A stretch of 35,195 nucleotides of DNA from Deltaproteobacteria bacterium (GCA_016223005.1 JACRPW010000076.1:1-35195), one strand, 5' to 3'; shown: positions 10,738-19,596, numbered from the stretch's first letter. Numbers and translations are program-made. The notes: generated from the letters alone by a model not told the origin.

Positions 10738-11694
10738 ATGACTGCCGCAAAAAAGAAACATATATTGATTGTTGACTGCGACCATGCAGACACAAAAGAG
10801 ATACAACAGATGCTGGAGCAGAAAAAAGAGTTTATGGTTTCTACTGCAGACACCCTCTCATCCACTGCCATCTCAATGTATAGCGCCCCGCCTGATGTAA
10901 TAATTGTAAATACATCTCTGGAAGGCGGTAAAGGTCTTGAATTTTGTCACAAGATAAAGTCAGATGTTATTTTTGGTTACATCCCCATTATACTGCTGAT
11001 TGATTCAGTAAAGGATACCCCTGAAATAGATTGGGATGGCATCCCTGCAGATGACTTTATTAAAAGACCATTTTGTTCTATAGAGTTGTTGAATAGGGTA
11101 TCCATGACACTTACAAGGACTGAAAGGATGTGGGATGCAAATCCCCTTACCCGCCTCCCGGGAAACCATACAATTATAAGAGAGTTTCAAAAGCGAATAG
11201 ACTTGAGAGAAACCTTTACAGTTGCCTATGTTGATTTGGATAACTTTAAATCATATAATGACAAATACGGATTTTTAAAGGGTGACAATGTCCTGAAATT
11301 TACTGCACGGCTTATCGCCAATCACATCAGTGAACTAAACAATCCTCATGAGACCTTTATTGGTCATCTGGGCGGTGATGATTTTGTATTTATCGTTCCG
11401 CCTGATAATATGGATGATGTATGTAAAAGGATAATAGAGAACTTTGATGCAGTTATAGGTGATTTCTATGATGCAGATGACGCAGCGCAGGGATTTATTA
11501 CTACTCTAAACCGTAAAGGTGGAAAAGAGGGTTTTCCAATAATGACAGTCTCTATTGCCATTATCAGCAATGACAAAAGGCATATAAGACATATAGGAGA
11601 GATTAGCACCACTGCAGCAGAACTAAAATCACATGCCAAATCAATAAAAGGAAGTAAGTTTATAAGGGATTTACGCACAGCAAAAAAGAAGTAA
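10738..11694 (+). CDS. Response-regulator-like diguanylate cyclase (degenerate receiver plus GGDEF)
   Basis: The 318-residue protein has an N-terminal receiver fold (~residues 8-125) and a GGDEF domain (~135-310). The GGDEF domain keeps DLDNFKSYND for metal binding and GGDDF at the active site, so synthesis of cyclic di-GMP from GTP is plausible. An RxxD inhibitory site is not seen before GGDDF. The receiver keeps acidic residues (VDCD, 13-15) and a Lys in IKRPF, but the phosphoacceptor is Asn58 (VIIVNTSLEG) instead of Asp. It is therefore probably not controlled by ordinary phosphorylation. The histidine kinase gene follows after three bases, so the gene belongs to the same operon. Confidence 0.85.
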   Translation: MTAAKKKHILIVDCDHADTKEIQQMLEQKKEFMVSTADTLSSTAISMYSAPPDVIIVNTSLEGGKGLEFCHKIKSDVIFGYIPIILLIDSVKDTPEIDWDGIPADDFIKRPFCSIELLNRVSMTLTRTERMWDANPLTRLPGNHTIIREFQKRIDLRETFTVAYVDLDNFKSYNDKYGFLKGDNVLKFTARLIANHISELNNPHETFIGHLGGDDFVFIVPPDNMDDVCKRIIENFDAVIGDFYDADDAAQGFITTLNRKGGKEGFPIMTVSIAIISNDKRHIRHIGEISTTAAELKSHAKSIKGSKFIRDLRTAKKK

Positions 11695-11697
11695 ACC

Positions 11698-13050
11698 ATG
11701 CCAGCAAATCTCTTCCATAAGAACAGCACAATAGATAAATATGATGCATACGGACTATTCATTGTTGACTATGCCTTTGCATTATTAAGGGTTGTTGTTA
11801 TATTGGGTGGGTTTTTATGGCTGCTCTTCCATCCGTTTCCCCAGCCGATAAGGGGCAGTCTTACATATCTGTTTGCTGCCTTTGTCGTTTACAGTGTTTT
11901 CCTTCTGCTCACTGTATTTATATGGCATGACAAGGTTGAGAAGATATATCTTGCCGCCCTTGCTATAGACATGGGATTTATAGGGCTGTTTATAAAACTT
12001 TCAGGCGGATTTCAGAGTAATATATTTGTTGCATTTTACCTTTTGACTGCGCTGCATTCATTTTATTACGGATTGATTAAAGGGCTTACCTTTGCATTTT
12101 TAACCTCTCTGGTATATATAATTACCATATTTAATGACTGGGAAACTGTCCTCTGGACAGATATGGTCATAAGGACAGCAACAATATTTCTTATTGCAGG
12201 GTTTCTTGGGTTTCTTTCTGAAAGGACACGGCACGACAGGGAAGAGATATTAAAGATGAATATGGAACTAACCACACTTACCTCCAATCTTAACAGCACT
12301 TATAATAATCTTCAGGAAGTCAAAAGACAGGTAGAGCAGTCAGAAAAACTTGCGGCAATAGGGAGGCTTGTGGCTGAACTTGCCCATGAAATCAATAACC
12401 CCCTTGACGGGATAAAGAACTGTCTTAATGTCCTTACAATAGAAAAGGATGATACAGAACTTCGTGAAAGGTACTTTAAACTGATGCAGGAGAGCGTCCG
12501 TGACATTGAGCAGTCAGTAATTGATTTACTTGAATATGCAAAGCAGCATGATTTCAAACTGGAGATGGTAAATGTGAATGATGTTGTTAAACGGACAATA
12601 CTTATGGGAGAGTATAAATTCAATAAATACGGGATTAAGGTTAAGAGGTTATTAGAAGAAGACCTGCCTGATATACATGGAGACCCCCATCACCTGCAGC
12701 AGGTATTTTTTAATATTATTTTCAATGCAATTGATGCCATGCCAAATGGAGGCAGTCTTATGATTGAGACCAGAAGGGAAGATGGTTTTGTTGGAGTTGA
12801 AATCACAGACACAGGGACAGGTATTCCTAAAAAGGATATAGAAAAGATATTCATGCCCTTTTATACTACAAAAAAACTTGGGGAGGGCACTGGACTTGGA
12901 CTGCCTATAAGTGCAGGCATTGTCAGAAGGCATAATGGGCAGATGGATGTTTACAGTTATCTGAATATAGGGACTACATTCAGGATAATACTGCCGATAA
13001 CACAGTCAGCGAGCCGTTCATGGGTATCAGGCTATAGAAATCTTTTATGA
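11698..13050 (+). CDS. Membrane-bound sensor histidine kinase (six-helix sensor)
   Basis: The 450-residue protein has about six membrane helices in its first 175 residues and almost no periplasmic domain, then a short coiled coil, HisKA and HATPase domains. The phosphorylated His is H230 in ELAHEINNPLDGIK. The N box is FFNIIFNAIDAMPNGG, followed by DTGTGIP and GEGTGLGLPIS. The sensor may detect a membrane-soluble or membrane-state signal; nothing in the sequence names the ligand. Its stop overlaps the activator start by four bases (ATGA), so the two form a kinase-activator pair. It is typical of NtrB-like kinases that act with sigma54 activators. Confidence 0.9.
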   Translation: MPANLFHKNSTIDKYDAYGLFIVDYAFALLRVVVILGGFLWLLFHPFPQPIRGSLTYLFAAFVVYSVFLLLTVFIWHDKVEKIYLAALAIDMGFIGLFIKLSGGFQSNIFVAFYLLTALHSFYYGLIKGLTFAFLTSLVYIITIFNDWETVLWTDMVIRTATIFLIAGFLGFLSERTRHDREEILKMNMELTTLTSNLNSTYNNLQEVKRQVEQSEKLAAIGRLVAELAHEINNPLDGIKNCLNVLTIEKDDTELRERYFKLMQESVRDIEQSVIDLLEYAKQHDFKLEMVNVNDVVKRTILMGEYKFNKYGIKVKRLLEEDLPDIHGDPHHLQQVFFNIIFNAIDAMPNGGSLMIETRREDGFVGVEITDTGTGIPKKDIEKIFMPFYTTKKLGEGTGLGLPISAGIVRRHNGQMDVYSYLNIGTTFRIILPITQSASRSWVSGYRNLL

Positions 13051-14411
13051 GAATACTGATTATAGAAGATGAAAAGATAAAGAGGATAACCCTCACAGAC
13101 GCCCTTTTAAAGGCAGGGCATGAAGTATCTTCATTTGATAATCCATCAGAGGCATTGATTGCATTTAATGAAGGCGGATTTGATGTAGTGGTTACAGATT
13201 TGCGGCTTCCGCAGATGGGAGGGCTTGATCTTGTAGAGAAGATAAAAGGAATAAAGCCTGATACAGAGGTCATTGTAATGACTGCATACGCTACTGTAGA
13301 TACTGCTGTCCGGGCAATGAAACTCGGTGCATACGATTATATTACTAAACCATTCTCATCTGAAGAACTTATACTCATACTGGAGAGGTTAGACAAGTTT
13401 AAGAATGTAGTCAGGGAAAATATAAAACTTAAGGCAGAGATTACATCCCGTTATAGTTTTAACAATATTATCGGCAAGGGCAAAGAGATGCAGGAGATAT
13501 ATGACCTGATACGGACTATCGCCCCAAGGGATACAACAACCCTTATTATAGGTGAAAGCGGGACAGGCAAGGAGCTCATTGCCCATGCAATTCACTACAA
13601 CAGTTTAAGGAAGGACAAGCCGCTTATAAAATTAAGTTGTGCGACACTTACAGAGAGTCTTTTAGAGAGTGAACTCTTTGGACATGAAAAGGGGGCATTT
13701 ACAGGCGCTATCAAAGACAAGAAGGGGAGGTTTGAACTTGCCCATGAGGGCACTATATTCCTTGATGATGTTGACGATATACCCATTTCAATGCAGCCTA
13801 AACTTTTAAGGGTGCTTCAGGAACGCGAGTTTGAGCGGGTCGGAGGCATCAAAACTATAAAAGTGGATGTTCGTATCATATGTGCGACGAAAAGGGACCT
13901 TCTTACAAAGGTCAAAGACGGGGCATTCAGAGAAGACCTGTTTTACAGGCTAAATGTTGTTCCGGTTAAACTTCCACCCCTCAGGGAAAGGAAAGAAGAT
14001 ATTCCTCTGCTCTGCGGGCATTTCTTAAGCAAATACTGCAAGCCGCAAGAAAGCAGGGTTTTTACAAATGAGGCAATGAAACTGATGATGGATTACGACT
14101 GGCCCGGGAATGTAAGGGAACTTGAAAATATAGTTGAAAGGGTTGTGGCTGTATCAAAGAAACATGAGATAACTTTGCAGGACATGCCTGATACCATAGT
14201 CCCTTCATCCCAGCGGGTATGCGACCAGCACCTTGTGGATGTTATAGATAAAGACAGGTCATTTGATGATATTGTAATTGGACTGGAAAAGAGGCTCCTT
14301 TCCATTGCACTTGAAAGGTCCAGCGGCAATAAGAGCGAGGCAGCAAGACTGTTAAAGATGAAGAGGGAGACACTGCGTGATAAGATTGAAAAATACGGGT
14401 TAAATAAATAA
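13047..14411 (+). CDS. NtrC-family sigma54-dependent response regulator
   Basis: The 454-residue activator has a receiver (Asp51 in VVTDLRLPQMGG), a central AAA+ domain (Walker A GESGTGKE, Walker B GTIFLDDVDD, and the sigma54-contact loop GAFTGA at residues 216-221), and a C-terminal Fis-type helix-turn-helix (GNKSEAARLLKMKRETLRDK). It drives sigma54 promoters by ATP hydrolysis. Its cognate kinase is the overlapping upstream gene. Targets are unknown. The two permease genes just downstream are candidates by position, but I see no good -24/-12 site in the 90 bases before them. Confidence 0.93.
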   Translation: MRILIIEDEKIKRITLTDALLKAGHEVSSFDNPSEALIAFNEGGFDVVVTDLRLPQMGGLDLVEKIKGIKPDTEVIVMTAYATVDTAVRAMKLGAYDYITKPFSSEELILILERLDKFKNVVRENIKLKAEITSRYSFNNIIGKGKEMQEIYDLIRTIAPRDTTTLIIGESGTGKELIAHAIHYNSLRKDKPLIKLSCATLTESLLESELFGHEKGAFTGAIKDKKGRFELAHEGTIFLDDVDDIPISMQPKLLRVLQEREFERVGGIKTIKVDVRIICATKRDLLTKVKDGAFREDLFYRLNVVPVKLPPLRERKEDIPLLCGHFLSKYCKPQESRVFTNEAMKLMMDYDWPGNVRELENIVERVVAVSKKHEITLQDMPDTIVPSSQRVCDQHLVDVIDKDRSFDDIVIGLEKRLLSIALERSSGNKSEAARLLKMKRETLRDKIEKYGLNK

Positions 14412-14501
14412 ATTCCCTTTACAATCAACCCCCTTTCTGTTAAAAATCTTGCCTCTTTTAATTGGTAGGTTCAACCGCGATACTCTAAAAGGTGAAACCT
14501 G

Positions 14502-15785
14502 ATGCTTGATAACAGCCACATGCTTCTGGCAGCCCTTGTATTTGCAGGGGTTTATGCTGTCCTTGTCCTTGAGAAGTTTAACAGGGCTGTTGTCTCTCTT
14601 CTTGGTGCATGCGTCCTTATCTTTCTGGGTGTCCTCAATCAGGAACAGGCGATTCACGGTGTTGATTTTAATACCATCGGTCTTCTTATCGGCATGATGC
14701 TCATAGTTGCCATTTCCCAGAAGACAGGGATGTTTCAGTATCTTGCAATAAAATCCGCCAAGGCTGTCCAAGGCGAGCCGTGGAGAGTGCTTGTAATGCT
14801 TTCTGTTGTGACTGCGGTCCTTTCAGCATTGCTTGACAATGTTACAACAGTGCTTTTAATAGTCCCTGTAACACTCGTTATAACAGATCAACTCAAATTG
14901 AATCCATATCCATTTCTTTTTACGCAGATATTTGCAAGCAATATCGGCGGAACAGCGACACTCATCGGAGACCCTCCAAATATAATGATAGGCAGCGCTG
15001 TTGGGCTTACATTTATGGACTTTGTAATAAATGTCGCGCCGGTTATTCCTATAATTATTTTTGCAACTCTCCTGCCTTTAAAATTTATATACGGCAGGCA
15101 TATGAAGGTTTCAGATGAAGACAAAAAAAGGATTATGGAATTTAAAGAGGAAGAGGCAATAACAGATTCAAAACTTTTAAAGAAATGTCTTTTTGTGCTT
15201 GGCATTGTCATTTTAGGATTTTTCTTTCACGGCTTGCTGCATCTGGAGTCTGCAACAATTGCCTTATTCGGCGCAGCGATTCTTTTAATGATTACAAACA
15301 TAAATGTCCATGAGGTGTTTGGTCAAGTAGAATGGGGGACAATATTTTTCTTTACAGGACTATTTATAGTTGTAAAAGGTCTTGTGGAGACAGGTATTAT
15401 AAAACTTCTTGCAGAAAATATGGTTCATCTTACTGGCGGTAATTTAGCAGATACAGCGCTTCTCATATTATGGGTTTCTGCAATTGCATCTGCGATCGTT
15501 GACAATATACCGTTTGTTGCAACCATGATACCTATGATAAAGGAGATGGGCGCTGAAATGGGCGGGGCAGATAAAATCCTGCCGCTCTGGTGGGCATTAT
15601 CTTTAGGCGCATGTCTTGGCGGGAATGGAACAATAATCGGCGCATTTGCAAATGTGATTGTTGCAGGCTTTTCAGAAAGGGCAGGCTATCCAATAAGGTT
15701 TTTTAAATTTATGGCCCTTGCCTTTCCTTTAATGTTAATATCCATTGTTATATCAACTGTGTATATTTGGTTGAGATACCTATAG
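14502..15785 (+). CDS. ArsB/NhaD-type ion permease, copy 1
   Basis: The 427-residue membrane protein has about eleven helices and belongs to the ion transporter superfamily (ArsB/NhaD/P-protein branch). The two pseudo-symmetric motifs are visible: LLDNVTTVLL with SNIGGTATLIGDPPNIMIGS, and IVDNIPFVATMIP with GACLGGNGTIIGA. Family members move sodium, arsenite or carboxylates, so the substrate cannot be set from sequence alone. AAAGGTG precedes the ATG at 14502. It is followed by a paralogue that is identical at roughly two thirds of positions by eye, which indicates tandem duplication. Arsenite export would be of interest given the AioA-type enzyme 14 kb away. Confidence 0.85.
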   Translation: MLDNSHMLLAALVFAGVYAVLVLEKFNRAVVSLLGACVLIFLGVLNQEQAIHGVDFNTIGLLIGMMLIVAISQKTGMFQYLAIKSAKAVQGEPWRVLVMLSVVTAVLSALLDNVTTVLLIVPVTLVITDQLKLNPYPFLFTQIFASNIGGTATLIGDPPNIMIGSAVGLTFMDFVINVAPVIPIIIFATLLPLKFIYGRHMKVSDEDKKRIMEFKEEEAITDSKLLKKCLFVLGIVILGFFFHGLLHLESATIALFGAAILLMITNINVHEVFGQVEWGTIFFFTGLFIVVKGLVETGIIKLLAENMVHLTGGNLADTALLILWVSAIASAIVDNIPFVATMIPMIKEMGAEMGGADKILPLWWALSLGACLGGNGTIIGAFANVIVAGFSERAGYPIRFFKFMALAFPLMLISIVISTVYIWLRYL

Positions 15786-15789
15786 GAGA

Positions 15790-15880
15790 AAAATCAAATA
15801 TCAAATATCAAAAGTCAAAATTAAGGTGTTTTATTTTTAGATTTTGATTTGTCATTTTGTTTTTTGCATTTTAAATTTTG
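15790..15880. repeat. A/T-rich simple-repeat element between the permease genes
   Basis: Imperfect repeats of caaatat and caaaa units lead to tcaaaattaagg, then an inverted arm beginning ttttagattttga. The same design recurs at about 32133-32185 after the molybdoenzyme gene, and a related aaaatgc/t repeat lies inside livF. An open frame running through it into the second permease is repeat-derived and was not taken as coding. Confidence 0.55.
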
Positions 15881-15888
15881 ATTTTACA

Positions 15889-17166
15889 ATGAACAACCAT
15901 TTCCTAATTGCATCCATTGTCTTTCTTGCCGTTTACGGCGTTCTTATATTGGATAAGATTAACCGTGCTGTTGTTGCGCTTCTTGGCGCATGTATTTTGG
16001 TCATTCTCGGTGTCTTGAATCAGGAACAGGCTATTCGCGGCGTTGATTTTAACACAATCGGGCTTCTAATCGGCATGATGGTAATTGTTGCGGTTTGCCA
16101 GAGGACAGGGATGTTTCAATACCTTGCAATAAAATCAGCAAAGGTGGCAAAAGGCAATCCATGGTGGTTATTGGTAATGCTTGCTGTTGTTACTGCTGTT
16201 ACATCCGCATTCTTAGACAATGTTACAACAGTCCTTTTGATGGCGCCTTTGACAATACTCTTTGCAGAGGAGATGAAGATAGATTTCTACCCGTTTTTAT
16301 TTGTTGAGATATTTGCGTCAAACATAGGCGGAACAGCAACACTTATCGGCGACCCGCCAAACATAATGATAGGGAGCGCGGCAAATTTAAGTTTTATGGA
16401 CTTTGTAAGAAATTTAACCCCTCCTATTATTGTTATAATGGCAGCAACACTTGTCCCGTTTTATTTTATCTACGGCAGAAGGTTAAAGGTTGATGATGAT
16501 GTCCAGCAAAGGATTATGGCATTCAATGAATTGGATGCCATAAAGGATTGGGCGCTTTTAAGAAAATGTCTTGTTGTGCTTGCCCTTGTTGTAAGCGGGT
16601 TTTTATTTCAGAGGCAACTGCACCTTGAGCCTGCGACAATTGCCTCGCTTGGCGCAGGGGTTCTTTTATTTTTGACAGGGGATGATGTGCATGAAATCTC
16701 AACAAAGGTTGAGTGGACAACCATATTCTTTTTTACAGGTCTGTTTATTGTTGTAAAGGGTATTGAGGAGGTAGGTCTAATATCAATGCTTGCAAAAGGC
16801 ATTATGGATATAACAGCAGGCAATAAGACGGTAATGGTTTTGAGCATATTATGGGTATCTGCAATTGCATCTGCATTTATAGACAACATACCTTTTGTTG
16901 CGACCATGCTGCCCCTTATAAAAGAGGTTGGCGTCCAGATGGGCGGGCATGATGCAATTATGCCGCTTTGGTGGGCGCTTTCTCTGGGCGCATGCCTTGG
17001 CGGAAACGGGACAATAATTGGTGCCTCTGCAAATGTTGTTGTTGCAGGCATATCAGACAGGGCAGGAAGGCCTTTTAATTTTATTGAATATATGAAGATG
17101 GCGTTTCCATTGATGCTTATTTCTATTATAATATCAACAATATATTTGTATCTTTTTTATCTGTAG
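15889..17166 (+). CDS. ArsB/NhaD-type ion permease, copy 2
   Basis: This is the paralogue of the preceding permease, with 425 residues from the ATG at 15889. An ATG at 15844 would add 15 residues made of the A/T-rich repeat, and the product from 15889 aligns with copy 1. The motifs FLDNVTTVLL, SNIGGTATLIGDPPNIMIGS, FIDNIPFVATMLP and GACLGGNGTIIGA are all kept, so both copies look functional. No clear Shine-Dalgarno site is visible; the repeat element may have replaced it. The two may be isoforms with different affinity or halves of a dimer, but this is inference. A palindrome array follows the stop. Confidence 0.85.
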   Translation: MNNHFLIASIVFLAVYGVLILDKINRAVVALLGACILVILGVLNQEQAIRGVDFNTIGLLIGMMVIVAVCQRTGMFQYLAIKSAKVAKGNPWWLLVMLAVVTAVTSAFLDNVTTVLLMAPLTILFAEEMKIDFYPFLFVEIFASNIGGTATLIGDPPNIMIGSAANLSFMDFVRNLTPPIIVIMAATLVPFYFIYGRRLKVDDDVQQRIMAFNELDAIKDWALLRKCLVVLALVVSGFLFQRQLHLEPATIASLGAGVLLFLTGDDVHEISTKVEWTTIFFFTGLFIVVKGIEEVGLISMLAKGIMDITAGNKTVMVLSILWVSAIASAFIDNIPFVATMLPLIKEVGVQMGGHDAIMPLWWALSLGACLGGNGTIIGASANVVVAGISDRAGRPFNFIEYMKMAFPLMLISIIISTIYLYLFYL

Positions 17167-17169
17167 CCA

Positions 17170-17400
17170 GCCGACTTATCGGCTCTTGTAACTCAAACCT
17201 TTAGGTTTGAGAGAATATTTATCGGCGACTGTAACTCAAACCTTTAGGTTTGAGAGAATATTTATCGGCTCTTGTAACTCAAACCTTCAGGTTTGAGTTT
17301 TTCAAGGCTGTAACTCAAACCTTTAGGTTTGAGAGAATATTTATCGGCGACTGTAACTCAAACCTTTAGGTTTGAGAGAATATGCCCAATAAATTGGGCA
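17170..17400. repeat. Array of five REP-like palindromes with flanking small hairpins
   Basis: The 20-base palindrome ctcaaaccTTTAggtttgag begins at 17192, 17235, 17278 (loop ttca), 17314 and 17357. The units, including gtaa before and agaatattta tcggc after, repeat with periods of 43, 43, 36 and 43 bases. The array starts with the hairpin gccga-ctta-tcggc and ends with gcccaa-taaa-ttgggc. The stems are conserved and the loops vary, which favours selection for RNA or DNA structure. It lies between a permease gene and a CBS-domain gene on the same strand. No terminator-like U-run is present. Confidence 0.85.
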
Positions 17401-17424
17401 ACTACAATTGGGAGGGCATAAAAA

Positions 17425-17880
17425 ATGATTGCTGCACACATAATGACAACAGGTGTGATTACCTTGCAAAAGGAAATGACTGTAAAAGAGGGCATTAAGA
17501 TTTTGACTGAAAATCGAATCAGACAGTCCCCGGTTATTGATGAACATAAGAAGATTGTCGGGGTATTCAGGGCAAAAAAACTTGTTCAGTTGATACTGCC
17601 AAAATATATAACAGATGGACTTTTAAAAGATGTGAGGTTTGCCCCTGACCTTCCGCAATTATATGAAAAGGCAAGGGAACTTGGAGGCAAGAATATCTAT
17701 GATGTTATGAGTGATGATTTTATAAAGGTATTGCCTGATGCCACTGTATTTGAGGTTGCAACCATATTTGTAAATGCGGAAAAACCTCAGGAGTGCATAT
17801 ATGTTGTTGATAATCAAGAAATGGTTATTGGCATCATAACGCCATGGGATATATTCAAGAAGATATGGGGTGTGGATTGA
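17425..17880 (+). CDS. CBS-domain protein (tandem CBS pair)
   Basis: The 151-residue protein consists of two CBS motifs (about residues 1-60 and 88-150) and little else. Typical CBS elements are AHIMTTGVITLQKEMTVKEG, RQSPVIDEHKKIVGVF, VMSDDFIKVLPDATVFEVA and CIYVVDNQEMVIGIITPWDI. Stand-alone CBS pairs usually bind adenine nucleotides and modulate a partner protein; the partner is not known. ggaggg lies at a good distance before the ATG. The end overlaps the start region of hemW, so the two are probably translated together. Confidence 0.85.
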   Translation: MIAAHIMTTGVITLQKEMTVKEGIKILTENRIRQSPVIDEHKKIVGVFRAKKLVQLILPKYITDGLLKDVRFAPDLPQLYEKARELGGKNIYDVMSDDFIKVLPDATVFEVATIFVNAEKPQECIYVVDNQEMVIGIITPWDIFKKIWGVD

Positions 17881-19034
17881 ATGCAGAAGATACAACAGGG
17901 ATATACATCCATATCCCATTCTGTAAAAAGAAATGCCCCTATTGTAATTTTAATTCATCTGCCTTAAAGATAATCCCTGAAAAAGATTATACCCATGCCC
18001 TTATTGCCGAATTAGAATCCGTAGTAAAAAAATCGGCTGCTTCAAAAACCCTTGAGACTATTTATATAGGCGGAGGCACGCCGTCTATCATTGCGCCCAA
18101 GTATATTGGAAATCTGCTGGACGCTGTTAAGGGGCATTTCATGTTAAAAGATAATGCAGAGATTACAATTGAAATAAACCCTGCTGCCGCTAACAAAGAT
18201 AGGTTTAAAAGATACAAGGACTATGGGATAAATCGCATAAGCATTGGGGTTCAATCGTTTAACAACAATATCTTGAACAAACTTGGCAGAATCCACAATG
18301 CCAGAGATGGATTAAATGCCTGTGAATATGCAAGGGATGCTGGTTTTAGAAATATCAGCATAGATTTAATCTTTGGTGTGCCGGGTCAGTCTATGGATAT
18401 GTGGCTTTATGATATTGAAACAGCAGTCAAATTAAGACCTGAACATATCTCTATTTACGGACTTACAATTGAGGAGGGGGCGGAGTTTTACAATCTATCC
18501 CAAAAAGGAGACCTGAAACTGCCTGATGAAGAGATATATCTTTCAATGTATATTTTGGCAACTGCAAGGCTGAAAGAGGCAGGTTATAGCCTTTATGAGA
18601 TATCTAATATGTCTTTGCCAGATTATGAATCAAGGCATAACTTGAGATACTGGCAGGGACTTGACTATATCGGGCTCGGTGCAGGGGCGCACTCATATCT
18701 TTCTGATATAGGATGGGGTAAAAGGGTATGGAACGAGGAGGATATATCTTCATATATGAATAAGGTTAAAAGATTGGGAAGGGGAACATCAGGTATGGAG
18801 GCGCTTACAAAACAGCAGGCAGTGGTAGAATATCTCTTTCTTGGCTTGAGGCAGACAAAAGGCATAAATAAAAAAGATTTTTATAATAAGTTTGGTTTGT
18901 TTCCGGAAGATAAATATCAGGCGGTTATTAGCAAGTTAAGACAAGAAAATTTGTTGGAGAATGACAAAGAGGTTATACGGCTTACTGACAAAGGGGCTGT
19001 TTTGTCAGATACAGTGTTTGCAGATTTCGTATAG
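17865..19034 (+). CDS. hemW: Radical SAM heme chaperone HemW
   Basis: HemW is a radical SAM protein that binds heme and is thought to deliver it to respiratory enzymes. It was long annotated as oxygen-independent coproporphyrinogen oxidase. The cluster motif is CKKKCPYC in YIHIPFCKKKCPYCNF, with the GGGTPS SAM motif and YEISNMSLPDYESRHNLRYW typical for HemW. The length is 389 residues from ATG 17865. A TTG at 17877 or ATG at 17844 are also possible starts, and none has a strong ribosome binding site. The frame overlaps the CBS gene by 16 bases. A heme chaperone fits the many cytochromes downstream. Confidence 0.9.
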   Translation: MGCGLNAEDTTGIYIHIPFCKKKCPYCNFNSSALKIIPEKDYTHALIAELESVVKKSAASKTLETIYIGGGTPSIIAPKYIGNLLDAVKGHFMLKDNAEITIEINPAAANKDRFKRYKDYGINRISIGVQSFNNNILNKLGRIHNARDGLNACEYARDAGFRNISIDLIFGVPGQSMDMWLYDIETAVKLRPEHISIYGLTIEEGAEFYNLSQKGDLKLPDEEIYLSMYILATARLKEAGYSLYEISNMSLPDYESRHNLRYWQGLDYIGLGAGAHSYLSDIGWGKRVWNEEDISSYMNKVKRLGRGTSGMEALTKQQAVVEYLFLGLRQTKGINKKDFYNKFGLFPEDKYQAVISKLRQENLLENDKEVIRLTDKGAVLSDTVFADFV

Positions 19035-19197
19035 GTTCCCAAAAACTGGGGACAGATTTTAAATCCCCACAATCCTGTTGCAAAAATGAGAAGGGTTTAT
19101 GTGATTAGTGTATTTTAGATACATAATAATACCACCCTCTGTAAAACAGATGTGCTAAATCCTATTGATATTGCTAAAAAATAATCACTGCATATAC

Positions 19198-19214
19198 TTG
19201 GCATAGTGTTTGCT
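19198..19214 (+). promoter_or_regulatory. Sigma54 (-24/-12) promoter of the porin gene
   Basis: The sequence ttggcatagtgtttgct has GG at 19200-19201 and GC at 19212-19213, the exact 12-base spacing needed by sigma54. It matches the TGGCAY-N5-TTGCW consensus. Predicted start of transcription is near 19225, which leaves a leader of about 370 bases. The same site with the same spacing stands before the redox operon at 25290. Confidence 0.8.
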
Positions 19215-19224
19215 TTCCCAATAA

Positions 19225-19596
19225 TTATAATAATGCTGATATAATATATAAAAAAATGCTTGACAAGTCCTTTCTGGGGTGTTAAAAAAGGCAAAAATAT
19301 TAAAAGGATTCAAGGGAGGGAGGGCTGCATAAATCCTTGAACCTTATCTTAACATGAGAGGGAGGTGATGTTAAAAATTTTGTAGGGAATAAATGGTAGC
19401 CGCAACCTTATAGGTTGCGTATAAAGATACCCTGCAAAAGGTAGGGTGCATTCCCCGAATGCGCTTTAAAATTGTGATGAGGGCATCACAACCTGCTCTT
19501 TAAGAAGACGCCGATAAATCGGCAGGCCACAATGGTAATTGCCCAATTTATTGGGCGTATTTAACAAACAATAATTCTTAATAAAGGAGGAGAATA
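19225..19596 (+). other. Long hairpin-rich leader of the porin gene
   Basis: The 562-base gap after hemW holds no gene that I can support. Between 19401 and 19556 there are six consecutive small inverted repeats with different stems: cgcaacc/ggttgcg (19401-19419), accct/agggt (19429-19447), gcatt/aatgc (19448-19462), tgtgatg/catcaca (19473-19490), gccga/tcggc (19510-19523) and gcccaa/ttgggc (19541-19556). The last two repeat words found around the array at 17170-17400. The first part of the gap (19034-19068) contains tggggacagatttt, a sequence type often seen near REP elements. Confidence 0.6.
19260..19288 (+). promoter_or_regulatory. Possible second, sigma70-type porin promoter
   Basis: TTGACA (19260-19265) is followed after 17 bases by TAAAAA (19283-19288). 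The -10 is poor. The spacer ends in ggggtgt, as in the promoter at 21022-21050, which makes it worth noting. Confidence 0.3.

Noticed and set aside
14412-14501. Sigma54 promoter for the permease genes, expected after an NtrC-type gene
   Set aside because: There is a ttgcc but no GG at the required 12-base distance.
15844-15888. Longer N-terminus for the second permease
   Set aside because: The added residues come from the A/T-rich repeat, and the first permease has no counterpart.
17170-17400. Possible CRISPR array because of regular spacing
   Set aside because: The whole 43-base unit repeats, so there are no unique spacers, and no cas genes are near. The palindromic core fits REP-type elements.
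19034-19400. Small gene in the long gap before the porin
   Set aside because: Only frames of about ten codons with no good start context are present.
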